Below, piece after piece: positions 23,525 through 35,567 of a stretch of 64,000 nt of DNA. The notes beneath the pieces are model-generated. The model searched no databases. It had not been told where the DNA came from and saw nothing but the letters and a program-made list of their open reading frames with translations. The stretch is from Misgurnus anguillicaudatus. Its lineage: Eukaryota; Chordata; Actinopteri; Cypriniformes; Cobitidae. Within the stretch, counting starts at the first letter, position 1, and the number at the start of each line of letters is the position of its first letter. The position numbers were made by a program, and so were the translations under genes. The DNA is taken from contig NC_073358.2 of NCBI RefSeq assembly GCF_027580225.2, positions 30,344,501 through 30,408,500 of the forward strand, in the 5' to 3' direction.

Positions 23525-24373
23525 AAACCATTTAAACCATCTTAATTTTTCAGCAGAAATTACTTCCTTCACCATCATCTTTTCTTCCTTCTGCCAAACT
23601 CTCTCTCTCTTTCTGTGTATAGCACACACTGGCTGCTAGTAACATTAGTAGCAGCTGTTAGTTTCTGTAATTCAGCCAGATTTAGAGGGAAACTTGACAT
23701 CTGCTCCTTCACATGGAGAGGGAGAGAGATATGGAAGAGGTGATTGATAAATATGAGAAAGGAGATGGACAGGAGTAAAGAAGGGCAACAGGGGAGGATC
23801 AAAGAGGAACACATGTAAACGATTCAGTGATGGCAAAGTGATGATGATGATGATTAGCATATGATGTAACAAAGAAGAAAAAGCATGTCACATAGCGGCA
23901 GAAAGTAATGATAGCTGGAGACCGAGGGCACAGGGGGAGGTTAATAGCGAGATGGAGAGAAGAAAATAAGGAGAAGAAAAAGTGATTTAGCACAGGAAGA
24001 TGACGTCTGAAGCTTACCGCAGTAAACAGCCTGTCTGTGTTCGTTCCCATACAGGTCGTTTAATTTTGTGTTTGTGCTAATTTCCCCAATGACCAACCAT
24101 GTGAAACTGAGCAAAAGTAATCACAGAAAAGAAGAATGTTATTAAAAGAGAATGTTATGTTTAAATAAAATAATAATAGCAAATACATGGCCATAAGGAA
24201 TACTGGTGGTTAGTTTAACAGCAGAATTGCTAGCGTACTATTGCTTTTGTACAACTTACAGTTCAAATAAGGCTGTGCCATATTATACCATCCATGACAA
24301 CAATGGTATAATTTTTTACATTATAAAAAGTGTCATCTTGTGATACAGTATCAATTATATAGCGACATAACGT
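23525..24373. other. Purine/pyrimidine-biased stretch, no gene seen
   Basis: GA-rich tracts at 23710-24000 on the plus strand. Around 24268-24360 the motifs GGCTGTGCCATATTATACC and GGTATAATTTTT resemble the end of a known type of DNA repeat, but no second end was found. Confidence 0.45.
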
Positions 24374-24640
24374 ATGGTGCATTTACGTTCCCTACTTGCG
24401 CAGCATGTTAGCCACATCATTAAGTACAACCAGGCTGTGAAGGTACACGAGGAGGAGATACTAGCAGCTGGTAATGCCAGGCCCAAAAGTAAACAAAAGA
24501 CGCAAACGAGCATCCCTGGAGCACTCGCTAGTTGCACTCCATATGACAGCAGGAGTAAACGATAAAAATTACTGATGCGTTTACATATTGTTTCGCCAAT
24601 GACAGGTAGAAAATATTTTCCAAAGATATGTTTATGTAAA
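24374..24640 (+). pseudogene. Possible hAT/BED-type transposase relic
   Basis: A 63-codon frame starting at 24374 contains a KSKQKTQTSIPGAL segment followed by CTPYDSRSKR; after a stop the same frame continues with ITDAFTYCFANDR. The pattern (a short linker, then SKR and a helix before a conserved aromatic/acidic block) resembles the segment after BED zinc fingers in hAT transposases and their domesticated ZBED relatives. The match is short and from memory of the family pattern, so it is tentative. Upstream zinc-finger cysteines and the catalytic core are not visible. Confidence 0.35.
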
Positions 24641-24840
24641 TCTAACCCTAAACCGATGCGACAATGGTAAGAAAATAGGACAAAACAGTTGAGTAACCAA
24701 TACGTGATAATCACACGAAAACAGCTATTCGTTATACGATCACGAAAAACACGGAAAATTGTGATAATATCACAAAAAAGAATAAAAATTTACGTGACTA
24801 TATAACTAAATTTCGTGGGACTGGGCTGTGGGAAAACACT
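24630..24840. repeat. Fragment related to the fold-back arms at 29418-29552
   Basis: TAACCCTAAACCGATGCGAC, then GACAAAACAGTTGAGTAACC and CCAATACGTGATA, match one arm of the inverted repeat at 29418-29823 in the orientation of its right arm. A right part (CACGAAAA, AAATTTCGTGGGACTGGGCT) resembles ends of a long-TIR family. No coding. Confidence 0.6.
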
Positions 24841-24899
24841 ACCAACTCATACCGAGGCTATGTTTGTACTTAGTTTACATTTGACTCATGCTGTGTGTC

Positions 24900-25070
24900 T
24901 GCAGCTGTGTCCCAATTAAAAGGCTGTGACCTTCTAAGGACACGACCTCAGAAGGAAAGCACTCTGTCTTTGAAGGTTGCAGCTTCTAAAGTCCACGAAG
25001 AGAAATGAAATGAGATGGTCTAGCCTTCGGACGATCCATAATTTGTGCCACCTGCTGTATGAGCGAACGC
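24900..25070. mobile_element. One end of a Harbinger- or hAT-type MITE
   Basis: Begins GCTGTGTCCCAATTAAAAGG with facing CCTTCTAAGGAC and GGTTGCAGCTTCTAAAG motifs, similar in style to 11906-12151. A second terminus was not found. Confidence 0.4.
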
Positions 25071-25734
25071 GTCAGTCAGCGGGACACAGCGGAGATTTTT
25101 GCCTGCCTTATTTAAATAAATATGGAACCAGAAAAATTTTAATTTTATTTTAGAAAATATAACATGTTGATGTAGATTAAACTAATCAACAGGATCAAAT
25201 TAATTAACCTTAGAAGTATAGATGGAGCAAATGTGCCTTCTGTGGTATTCAATGAATGGAGGAGAATTCCCATTTAGTGATATATGGAAGATATGTTTAT
25301 TTTAGGAGGGGTGAGTGTGTGGGGTTATTTTTATACACTAATGTTTTAATTATCTCACCTAAATGTTTTCTCACTCAGTGTATTTGTCTTTACAATAGTA
25401 TAATGTTGTTGCACATTAGTTAACACACAGCACAAGGATGTTTTAAACAAATTCATGTAATTACGTGAATACATGCAAAGATGGATATTTTGACATTATT
25501 TTGTATATTCAAGAGATTATTTGTGCATGTTATGGAAGAATGCAAGTACATGCAGGGGATGTGGCGTCAATCGCGCTTCAGTAAGCAGTATGCTGTGTGC
25601 ATGACTGAAGGATGTGCAGGGTAGAAATTCAACTGAAATTGCATTAAATCTTAAAAAATTATGCTGCTAATTTTTTTTAACTACATTTAAGTTTCCTGTT
25701 TAAGCAACTCTGCAATTTGTTTAAAATTCCCAGT

Positions 25735-25845
25735 TTATTCCAATTAATTCCTGTTAATTCTCATATATTCCCGTCAATTCCCATATATTCCCGTCAATTC
25801 CCATATATTCCCGTCAATTCCCATATATTCTCGTTAATTCCCATG
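25735..25845. repeat. 20-bp tandem repeat
   Basis: About five units of a 20-bp period, consensus TTCCCGTCAATTCCCATATA, with the outer units diverged. Units are directly adjacent with no spacers, and the following AATTCCCATGGAAAGTTT belongs to a widespread fish repeat. It is not a CRISPR array. Confidence 0.85.
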
Positions 25846-26019
25846 GAAAGTTTAAAGCCTTGAAAATTCCCGAAATTTTGCAACCTGTAGTACTGACTAA
25901 ACTGACCTTTTAAACAAATACCAAGTGGAAAATAAAATGTTTTGGTTTCTAAAGAAGAGGAGAGATTTCAGAGAATTGGCAGCCAAGCAAGAATTCAAGG
26001 ATCCATAGCATGATTTTAC

Positions 26020-26285
26020 GTAAGGAATAATTGACGACGGGCCATTGAATTATAAGAAAATAATGCACACCCAAGGTGCAATTCACCAAGGTTGTGCATT
26101 ATTTTCAAATAATTCAAAGGACCGGAGTCAATTATTCCTCTTATACCACGGTTACCACAAATATTGCTCTGGTGCAAAGACATTTGACAAGTTAGGTGTG
26201 CGTTTATCAGAAACAATGCATACCCACATAACATTTCTCAGCAAATCAGAATACAGCATTCAACAGACCCGTGGTATAAATTAAC
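26020..26285. mobile_element. Fold-back element with two nested hairpins
   Basis: 26024-26070 and 26092-26138 are inverted repeats: GGAATAATTGAC on the left and GTCAATTATTCC on the right, with AAAATAATGCAC facing GTGCATTATTTT. A second pair, TTATACCACGG (26141) and CCGTGGTATAA (26269-26279), follows. No coding. Superfamily not assigned. Confidence 0.75.
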
Positions 26286-28985
26286 TTAAGTAACCTTAAT
26301 TTAGTGTAGTAGTTGATATGAGTTAGATTTGATCTCTGAACTATAGGAATTTACCAGAAATAAACTACTTTAAATGTAAAGAAGACATCATATGTTAGGA
26401 ATCTGTCAGAGAAAAACACACACGCACAGACACAAAAATATATGCACATGTTGGTGTTGTTGTTTTGGCTTAACTAGCAGGAATCTCTTGAAGGCTTCCT
26501 CCCAAGAGTCAACTGATCAGAGCTCATAGCTGGGGATCTGGGAATGCAAATGAGAGACTGCAGTAAAAATGTGCATGTTGTTAAAGTGCGTGTGCATGTG
26601 AGTGTCTGTGAAGCCTGCTGTAAAGAGATGGCAGATTTTGTTTAACAGGCTAATTAAGCATTAAACTACCTCAGATCTGGATAAGAAACAGCGAGGGGCG
26701 GGGAGAGAAAATCATTTCCTTTTAAACAGTTTTAATCCTGCTTAGAGTTTTTCTGGTCTACTCCCTCATGTATCACCGTTCTCATTCTTTGTCTCTTACT
26801 TAAGAAATCAATGCGTGTGCTTTATCTTTCTAATAGTCCCCAAAAAACAACAGCATTTTAAAACATTACATAGGTGTGCTATAAGGATCAGATGTATCAT
26901 TTATGAACAATTTATCCATTTTATTTTTTCCATTAGCTGTTGATATTACATATTAGCTTGTACTCTTTGCATGATGGGTGATTGCTTGATTGCTGCGTTG
27001 GGTTTTCAGACGTCTTGGAAGCAAGTGTGTATGGCCGACCATACAATGGCTGTAATTTTTGTCAAATAAGTCACAGTTTTTAATGTTAAGGTTGAAGATG
27101 ACACCTTTCTTGCTCATTTGTTCCTTTTGAAATGAAACATCATATAAAGTGCAGTTATATATTTGCCTGTATATGGCACATATTTTCTTTCAGTAATCTT
27201 GTCCAAGTGAGCAATAAAATCTTGTTAACTTTATTCAGCAAGAAACTTTTAATAAAAAAAATACTAGATATTATTGCTGGAGTGTGACAGTGACAAAATA
27301 ATAAGTTGCCCCAAGAATCTTCCAATTTTCCACATGTGGTGGAAATCAGTCTTATATCCATTCTGAGAAAATTGAATTCATTATTGTTTCAGAAGGAGCT
27401 TGAGAGTACAAGAAGATGAGATAAATGGGCAATAATGGGTATAGTTTCGTATAAGGCTCACAGTGCTTAAATTATTCTTGATATAAGAAACGTGATAAAT
27501 CGAAATTTGAGCTTGTTGCGCTTTGAGATTTATTCACCTTTAAAGCTTTTCATAAGAGCGATATAATCATTCAACACATTAAATCTACAGTTACTATAAG
27601 CTGCAGGCAGAATCAACATCTGAATCATTCTGAGCGGTACACATTCAGTGATACCTGCTGTGTTGTTTTATTTCAACATAATTTCATCAGCAACATTTGC
27701 TGATATGCATCATGTTTACCCAGGATGTGATAAGTCTCAATTTGTATACACGCCTTCAAGAAAATTCAAAATTTAGATCCAAATGAAACAGAATCTTACA
27801 ACAAAGCTGATTTTAACTTAAACAGACATAAACTACAGTATGCCACACAAATTTGTAATCTTTAGAAAGTCAAAATCTATATGTTGCTGGGAAATATACA
27901 AAGCTAAGCTTCCTGTTGCTTGATATATTTTTATACCTGATACTTAAAATGTGTGCCCTTATACCCACCTACATGGAAAAAAGAAGCATTTTTTTGTGCA
28001 GGTGGACCGAGCTTTTATCTCCTGGCATTTATTAACTTCATGAATAATTAGCCTTGCATAACTGTGATAGCTTTGTTTGTCTGTAAGACAGTACCGTAAT
28101 GGAAATAGAACTAATATACCTTTTAATTAAAACATACGTTATTAGAGAACTTGAAGTAAAGTGATTATCAAAGGCGGGAACAAAAAAAAACAATATTTCG
28201 CTTTTTACAAATTAGTATGCATTCAATTATGCGGCATGTGAAATAGGCATTATAAAAGACATGGGGCTATTTAAAGATGTGTAGTTGCTGATGACTTGTC
28301 TGCACCTGCATCTTTTATTCTGAATCTCTGAAAATATTCCGACCAGACAGTCAGTAAACACAACATCTCCATTTCATCCGTCATAAGTCAGTCAACTTTT
28401 AGCATCTTGAGTCTGACCGGGACCTGGATTTGTCAAGAGGACATCAAGTCCCTCGACTGGCCTTTTCTCAAGTATCCTCTCTCACCTGCCTGACTTTCTT
28501 CCATAGCCTTGTCTCTCTTTGTTATCTTAACTATAGCCCTTTTCACACAAAAAATATATGGAAAATGTGTCCAGGATTTGTCTGGGGATCGTTTGCTTTT
28601 GGCTCATTCTTACTTTTTGTCTACTTTCTGTCAAGCATTTTTTTCTTAAGTTTGCTTATTATCTGTAATTTCTTTCTCAAGAAACCATAAATGAGCGCAT
28701 TATGCGCAGTGCTTGCATGCTGTTGAATGATCTTGAGCTCCCTGTCGAGCTCCCTAATCTCTGCTTTATTCCAGTATACAGACATTTTTCATTGTGAATG
28801 TTGATCTGCATTTAAAACTCTTATTGTCAAAGTGCTGAAAGATAACTTCTTGTTGGGATGACACGTGTGTCCATGACACGCCCCTTACGGCATTGTTTCT
28901 GTGTTTTGTTCACACAGGATGCTTTCCAGAAATGTTACGGTAATGTTACTAGGTTCCCTTTACGGGAGCAATCCCAGAAATTGTG
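26286..28985. other. AT-rich unique-looking stretch, no gene seen
   Basis: No exon with splice sites, transposon end or RNA gene was recognised over 2.7 kb. Confidence 0.5.
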
Positions 28986-28989
28986 GGAC

Positions 28990-29200
28990 ATGTTTATGGT
29001 AAATGGACTGCATTTATATAGCGCTTTCATAAACCAATGGCCATCCAAAGTGCTTTACATTCACCCATTCACTCACACTTTCATACACCGACAGCGGTGT
29101 CAGCCATGCAAGGCGCCACCCAGCTCGTCGGGAGCAGTTGGGGTTAGGTGTCTTTATGTTCAAACAGAAGGCCCACTGGCAATTGTATAGGACTTTTCTG
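28990..29200. repeat. Widespread fish repeat with TATATAGCGCTTT motif
   Basis: ATGGTAAATGGACTGCATTT followed by ATATAGCGCTTT, AAAGTGCTTTACA and TTCACCCATTCA is the start of a very abundant teleost repeat. The class is not assigned. Confidence 0.7.
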
Positions 29201-29340
29201 GGATCAGCATGCGGTGTGAATGGGGTAATGGTAATAGTTTATTTATATCAACAATCAATCGTTACAGTATTAGTAGACTTCCTAATATCGGTAAACAGCT
29301 TTTTATGGTCCCCAAAAGATGTTCTATTGACTAAAAGTAT

Positions 29341-29927
29341 CTTTGCAACTACATGGCCACTTATCCTGCAACCCAGTATCATGTAATTATGTACCTATTG
29401 GCATGTATGGACAATGTCACGCTTTGGCGCGTTTGAGCGTGAGCATGTCACGCTTTTCTGTTTGTGTCACTGTCACGTATTGGTTACTCAACTTTTTTGT
29501 CCTAATTTCTTACCATTGTCGCTTCGGTTTAGGGTTAGATTTACATAAAATGACATCCCTACCCAAACCCAACTCTAACCCCAACGTCAGGCGACAATTG
29601 GTTAAAGTTTAGAAAAAATAAAAGAATAAGTCTTGTATCTTTTTTGTAAAAAATAGTATAAACCAATACTTAAAGTGACATACTAATGCAAGCACCAAAT
29701 CTAACCCTAAACCAAAGCGACAATGGTTTGAAAACAGGACAAAAAAGTTGAGTAACCAATACATGACAGTGACACAAACAGAAAAGCGTGACATGCTCAC
29801 GCTCAAACGCGGCAAAGTGATTTCGTGATAAAGGGTTGTATCCTGTTAACCCCAACCCCTTCCCTAACCCTTATCATAACATTCTCTTAACTCTCTAATG
29901 AGAGTAAGTTGGCATGTAGTTGCAAAG
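29341..29927. mobile_element. TIR element containing a fold-back core
   Basis: Outer ends CTTTGCAACTACATGGCCA and ATGTAGTTGCAAAG are inverted repeats. Inside, 29418-29552 and 29695-29823 form a second long inverted repeat (GCGTGAGCATGTCACGCTTT facing AAAGCGTGACATGCTCACGC). The core may be a separate insertion or part of the same element. No coding. Confidence 0.75.
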
Positions 29928-30189
29928 TTACTTAGCTAATGTTATGATCCATTTTGTTTTGGCAACATCTCTTCGCTGTCCTCCAGGCCAACATTAACAC
30001 CAGTTAACATCTGGATCTCTGACGTTCTTCACAAACATCAATACAACCTTAAAGCATCTTAGACTAAATTGAAGAATGAATAAATAATCTGTTTCTGATC
30101 ATCTCCTGTTCCACCAGTGTTTCTATTGCCAAATCATCTTACTACACAATAAGATACTGTATGCAGTGCTTCAAACACTTGTTGAAGAA

Positions 30190-30500
30190 AGCATTGTCCT
30201 CGTCCCAACATCTCTCAGACGGCTGATGACTTAGCCACTTCTTTCACTGACAAGGTAACAGTCATCAGTAGTCAGTTCGCAGTAGCACACATTCACAACC
30301 ACCCACCTTTCGCATACTACACTGCGCTCTTCTGTCTCACCTGTCACTGAATCTGATGTTTCTGAAGTTCTCCTCTGCCACTGCTCTACGACATCTCATA
30401 CTTTTGATCTTATACTATCTACTGTACATGCTATCTCTCTTACTTTATACTCCCACACACACCAACATATTACTCCTCACTGGCATTGGTCTCACAGTGT
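30190..30500 (+). pseudogene. L2-like LINE fragment, start of reverse transcriptase
   Basis: The plus strand reads ATSFTDKVTVISSQF near 30230-30275, and further on SEVLLCHCSTTSHTFDLI and VHAISLTLYSHTHQHI in another frame. These are recognisable decayed versions of the L2-type motifs FFTDKV...ISNQF, SKLLLS..TTCPLDPIPS and L..ISPTLLPALTHI that precede the reverse transcriptase fingers. At least one frameshift and a small deletion separate them. Only this short segment remains. Confidence 0.65.
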
Positions 30501-30615
30501 TTAACAAAAACCTCACAGATTTAAAATCTAACATTTAACCTACACTAGTAGAGAATTACAAATGAGCTTAGATGCAAAACTCTAAGTACCTCTGATATGT
30601 TTTCTTGTACTCTTA

Positions 30616-32108
30616 GGGCGTTTTCACATTAGCACTTTTGGTGCGCACCCGGGTTCAATTGACAGAGTTTGGTACATTTGGATGATGTGAACGCTGTCTT
30701 CCGAACTCGGGTGCGCACCCGCGAAACATACTCGAGTCTGCTTAAAAAGGGTGGTCTGGGGTCAGGTTCAAGTGAACTCCAGATCGGTTCGCTGCTGATG
30801 TGAGCGCAATCGTACCAAATCGCTGAAGTGAACCGCTGTTAATTACGTATTATATGGAATGTCCCACTAAAACAGACGTGTGTGTTTGTGTGCGTGCACT
30901 TACTTGACAACAAAATGCTTAGAATGCTTGCTTGACTTTTGTTCTTATTTTTGTTAAACCTTTGGTTTTGTTTTCAAAGAAATAATACAGAAACGCACTT
31001 GCGTCTGTCTGCCGCAAACATACTAAAGTCGTTTCGATGACAACGGGCTGTCCGCCGACGTCAATTTTTGCGGAGGCATTCAGAAATCATCTCTGTGCTT
31101 GCAGTTCGTCAATCACGCTTGTCGTCTTCTCGTTTACAGCGGTTGCCAAGCAACATGAGAACGCACCGGCTGCACTGATCTATATAATTGACTGGATTGC
31201 GCATGACGTCACAACTGTGAAGCCACCGCGCCGCCATGTTGGTATACCTAAACTATTCTATTAAATCAATGGACGCGATCAGATTTTAATGATAAAACAT
31301 CACTTTACTAGTCTTCGTTTTTATATCTGAAGTTACCCTGTACATTATTACAACACAAACATCCTAAGCATGTACATAGTTATTTACTGAAAGTTGTACA
31401 TTTTAGTTTTTAATCAGTTATTATACATTCATCTTCATTACATTATCAGACCGCAGCATATTTAGTATTAATGACGTACGTGCCCATTCTGAAATCTAAA
31501 TAAATAATCATACTTTGTACCGTATGTGCATGCAATAATTTGCTGGTTTTGTAATTGTGTTATCTTAACTTACAAGTTGCCTAGACTTATTCCGAGAAAT
31601 AACGCTGAACATGTAGCTGTATGACAAAAAAACGTTATTTATACCCGTGTCATTAACAGAATGCACCAGACACACTCACCTTAAAGTTTTTTTCATAAAT
31701 CTCTTATCCTGCCCGATTAAAACATAAACATGGCAAATAACACCAGAATTAACAGTTAAGTTACGTACACATATCCTAAAATTAATCTTGCGTGACTGAT
31801 ACGCTGTAAAGCGGGTGAATTTAAAACATGATTTTGAATGGAAGTCAATGACGCTCTCTGCGGGTTGGGCATACCAAGATGGCGGCTCGAACTCTGTGCT
31901 GGCTTCACTTTACGCTGTTACGTTAAGCGTTCTATGCACAATCCAGTCATTTATATAGATCAGTGGCCGGCTGCAGCTTGATGATGCAAGCGTACCTCGG
32001 TTCGGATGCAAAAATAATATGTGAACACAGTCCATGGGGGGCATGGGGAGGGGGGAGCAATCGAACTTGGGTTCGGACCAGGCAATCGCACCAAATGTGA
32101 AACCGCCC
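30616..32108. mobile_element. PIF/Harbinger-like element, interrupted
   Basis: Ends GGGCGTTTTCACATT and AATGTGAAACCGCCC are inverted, flanked by TTA on both sides (30613-30615 and 32109-32111); a 3-bp TTA duplication fits PIF/Harbinger. Further inverted motifs (GAACTCGGGTGCGC, ACCTCGGTTCGGATGC) lie inside. No transposase is visible. It is split by the element at 31173-31965. Confidence 0.72.
31173..31965. mobile_element. TIR element nested in the Harbinger-like element
   Basis: CACTGATCTATATAATTGAC on the left and GTCATTTATATAGATCAGTG on the right, with inverted similarity continuing through GACTGGATTG and the CGCCATGTTGGTATACC / GGCATACCAAGATGGCG motifs. Flanks ACCGGCTG (31165-31172) and GCCGGCTG (31966-31973) agree at seven of eight bases. 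An 8-bp duplication suggests hAT or a Mutator-like element. Confidence 0.78.
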
Positions 32109-32185
32109 TTAATAGATTCTGAATGGTCTACGGCTAGGATGAAGCGTATTAGAAGTGAAAGTATTTAATGAACGGGAGCATTTGG

Positions 32186-32758
32186 TTAAAGGGCACCTAT
32201 ATCATTACTAAAAACAACATTATTTTGTGTATTTGGATTTTGGGATAATACAATGTGTCCGCATGGTTTTGGTTAAAAAACACATTATTTTCCACATACC
32301 GTAGCTCCAGATTTCCCTCTCTTCTTGAATCGCACTGATTCATGTAGAAAACTCATTGATTTGAAAAGCGCTGTGTCCCTGATTGGTCAACTAATCTGTA
32401 CGTTGGATTGGCCTGAATACATCTGACGTCAGGCGGAAATGTGATGCTCCTTACCATGTTTGAAAGATTTGGTTACCGTGCAATGCTAACAGGAGTTAAC
32501 TTACAGGCTGTGAGTCCAAGTGGGAGGAATTATGATAATGTCGGTCTGTCTACATCACTAAGCCCAGGGAGTAAACTGTTGCCTACAATCCGTGTGTTTG
32601 TTGTAGTCCAAGAAAAGAGATTTACATTGGAGACGATAACTTGCAACATCATTTACTTTGGGGTATATGAACATTGGCATATCATTAACATGTAGTACTA
32701 CACACCTACACACCAAAAGAAATGTAAAATCGTGAATCAGATAATTGGTGCTCTTTAA
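32186..32758. mobile_element. TTAA-flanked element, second copy of the family at 4683-7221
   Basis: TTAA on both sides; ends AAGGGCACCTAT and ATTGGTGCTCTTT. It aligns in reverse with the pieces of 4683-7221 that lie outside the two hAT insertions, which confirms those insertion points. No transposase. Confidence 0.85.
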
Positions 32759-33974
32759 TCTCATCATCTCATTTTTGATGGAGGTGGAACCCCTTTTGCA
32801 TTTGATCTTCAGAAACACCCTTTCACTTGAGTCTATTTCTGTTTTTTGACATGGACACTTTAAAAACTCTACTTTGCCTGGTTTGCGTTTTATATTACAG
32901 GTATGATTTGAACATAGACATGGTAAAAGTGCAGGAAACTTGGTATATTGACATTATATTATATTATATTATAATTTGCAGTTTATGTAGTTGGTTATTA
33001 ATGTTGACCTTCTAAAATATCCGAAAAGGTTCCTCTTTTCTCCCATGATGTGTGAGTCATCACCATCCGACATCCGATGCAACTGATATTGCTTTAAAAC
33101 TGAAATCAGATACTCAACAGTGTTCTGGGTGATTGAAAAACATTACACGCTTCCAATGATGTGTTTCCCAACAGGCTGAAATCAGCAGCCTGAATGTGCA
33201 AGAGTTGTTCAGGCATAGTGTAAGAGGCCAATATTTATTCAAAGTGATTTCCAGTACACTAATTGCAGAAACGGATGAACCCAAAGGAGAAACCGTCCCA
33301 AAGGCTGTTGGTCTGCAAGTGTTTTGTGAAATGTTGTCATCTTTTCCCTTTCAGACCTTTTCTCATCTTTCTCAAATGTTCTGTCATAGTTTTGTTAAGC
33401 CCTTGGTAAGTGATTTAAGAAGTTATGATTAATATTTACAGCCCTGTAACCATAAACAGATATGCTTTCCCTCATTTAGTGTAGAGGTTAAGGAGCCGTG
33501 AAATGAGCTGAGGGTTTCACACTGTTGTTAAACCTACAGCTAAGCCTGCAGAGTAAATAAAACAGTAGCGTATACCAGCTGAAAGAATCAGTCTAATGAA
33601 TAAAGATGATCAACTTTACCAAGAAACTTAGCTTTGTACTTATTGTTTGGACTGTTAATTTAAAGCAGATTTTACAGTATAATTATTTTGTGTTTGCACT
33701 TGGTGCCCGCAATAAAACCATAGGCTTATTTATTTTATTTTAATTTTATTTAACCAGGAAGGTCCCATTGAAATACATTATCTTCTACCAGACAGTCCTG
33801 ACTTAAGTACTGAGTAATACTGATTAATAACATGTACTTACTATAGGGTTAGGATTTGGGTTACATGTAATTATTCAGGTTAGGTTTTATTTACAACAAC
33901 TGCTCCAAAATCTAACATTTGTCTAGAAAGGTTTGGAACCGGGAGATTGAGGAGATTGTACAGGTTGATGCATG
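32759..33974. other. AT-rich stretch, no gene seen
   Basis: TTAACCAGGAAGGTCCCATT near 33751 resembles the start of a common fish repeat. Nothing else recognised. Confidence 0.5.
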
Positions 33975-34223
33975 TTAACACCCTGGGGTCCAAAAACACG
34001 GTGCCGCGTTTAGAATCAACTTAAAAATCAACTTAAAATACGCCATCATTAATAATCATACACTTACGTGTTATACATCATTTAAAACTGTAGAGGGTGT
34101 TCTTTAATTTGTGTACATTGACAATAACAACAAATCTTTGTGTTCTGTCAAAAAAAGACCAAATGTAAGAGCATGTCAGAATCTCTGCAAGTGTCCCAAA
34201 ATGGTTTGACCCCAGAGGATTAA
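33975..34223. mobile_element. TTAA-flanked MITE with GGGGTC ends
   Basis: TTAACACCCTGGGGTCCAAA on the left and TTTGACCCCAGAGGATTAA on the right: inverted ends with TTAA duplications, as in piggyBac-type elements. No coding. Confidence 0.7.
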
Positions 34224-35050
34224 ACTATACTATATTGCCTGTTATTGCCTCCTGTCAGTAGCTTTGCCTTTTTTGGTTTTATGGCAGGTGGGTCGTCTGT
34301 TTTTACTTATCCTCATGGAATCCTGCTTATTAAAGTTTATGCTTATGGTCTTTATTCATTAACTGTCAAACTGTCCCTATGAGTCTGCGTACAAGCTGAC
34401 GTTTTAGATCAAATTTGAGTTTTGGATTTAACCTGATAAGGAACACTGTGCCGTACACGGTACACCCCCTCCCTTGCACGTGAGGCTGCATTACGTCATT
34501 GTAACTTTGAATCTTCAAAATATACGGTCATGCGGCACATTGTTGGAAAGCTTAGACTTTCGGGATTCCATTAAGCGCACACACAAAGCATAATATGATT
34601 TTTGGCAGTCATAAAACTGTAATCTAGTTGTTAGTTACCTGAACCGGGCGGCGCCGATTTAGGATATTTACTTACCTTCAAAATCTTCCCTTTATCCGCT
34701 TCGGTGAAATGGTCCAAAACAAATTGTTCATAAATCCCCCAAAATTCCAAGGAAATAGAATATCCAAGCCTTTTTTATTTTAAAGTTATTTTTGGGCCAT
34801 TTTTGCCTTTATTTGATAGAAAGTAATTTCAGAGATGACAGGAATGTATAGGGTGAAGAGAGGGGTATGGGATTGGCAAAGGACCTCGAGCCGGGATTCG
34901 AACTCGGGTCGCCAGAAGTGCGCCTGCACCATGTGTCGAGGAACCGTCCACTACAACATCGGCTCCGACATATCCAAGCCTTTTAATCCAAAACGATTTG
35001 TTCATCTCACAATCTTGACGTTTCTGACCGAATTACGATATAAATAGTGT
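34224..35050. other. Unassigned repeat-like stretch that received a SINE
   Basis: CpG-bearing sequence (GGCGGCGCCGATTT near 34649, TACACGGTACACC near 34455) with no element borders defined. The SINE at 34775-34969 interrupts it. Confidence 0.4.
34775..34969 (-). mobile_element. tRNA-derived SINE with 15-bp target duplication
   Basis: On the minus strand: a box A-like TGTTGTAGTGG (about 34950-34960), a box B GAGTTCGAATCCC (34893-34905), then a body with CCTTTGCCAATCCCATACCC and the tail AATAAAGGCAAAAATGGCCC. Boxes A and B are the internal RNA polymerase III promoter inherited from a tRNA. The direct repeat ATATCCAAGCCTTTT flanks it (34760-34774 and 34970-34984), proving retrotransposition. 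It is not a functional tRNA gene. Confidence 0.92.
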
Positions 35051-35567
35051 ATACAATTAGTTCACTAAAGGACATTCGTTCGAATCTCACTTTTCATTCA
35101 CGATTTATAATGAATATATTTGGATGTCATGTTTCTGAGGAACGTCTGAGGAACAAATACGCCCCCTTGTGGAATTTCAGCCATTCCATAAGAGGCTACA
35201 GTTTGTTCTTTACGCAGCTGTTTTTTATCTTCCTGACTGAAGGGCTTTTCAATATGCTTAACCCCGGTTTATCTTTATTCTAAACCCTGCTTTTAACCAG
35301 ATTAAATAGAGTTTCACACTATATAATTTAGAAGCGAGGTTATCCCAGGATTATGAAACCCTGCTTTGAAGCGCTGCTTTTGTTTGGTTAACCCTGCATT
35401 GTGTTGCCAACTGTGTAATGTTTGAAACAAAGCTGGGTTAGACTGTTATGACTCGTTGCTTTACAACAGATAGCCAATAAGAATCATATACCTCATATAA
35501 TAAGCTGTGTGTTCAGAAACCACTTCGCGTTGGCTTCTGATCACACTGACCGGGCTTATTTTCCTAG
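35051..35567. other. Repeat-like stretch without clear borders
   Basis: Facing motifs around TTAACCCCGGTTTA and GTTTCACACT (35255-35320) resemble a fish DNA repeat. No gene seen. Confidence 0.4.

Noticed and set aside
24355..24714. 119-codon minus-strand frame with hydrophobic segments
   Set aside because: It overlaps, in antisense, the possible transposase relic and a known repeat arm, and has no domain.
25735..25845. CRISPR-like regular repeats
   Set aside because: The units are directly adjacent 20-bp tandem repeats without spacers, in a vertebrate genome.
34890..34965. tRNA gene
   Set aside because: The box A and box B belong to a SINE: there is a target duplication, a SINE body and a tail, and no proper anticodon arm and acceptor stem.
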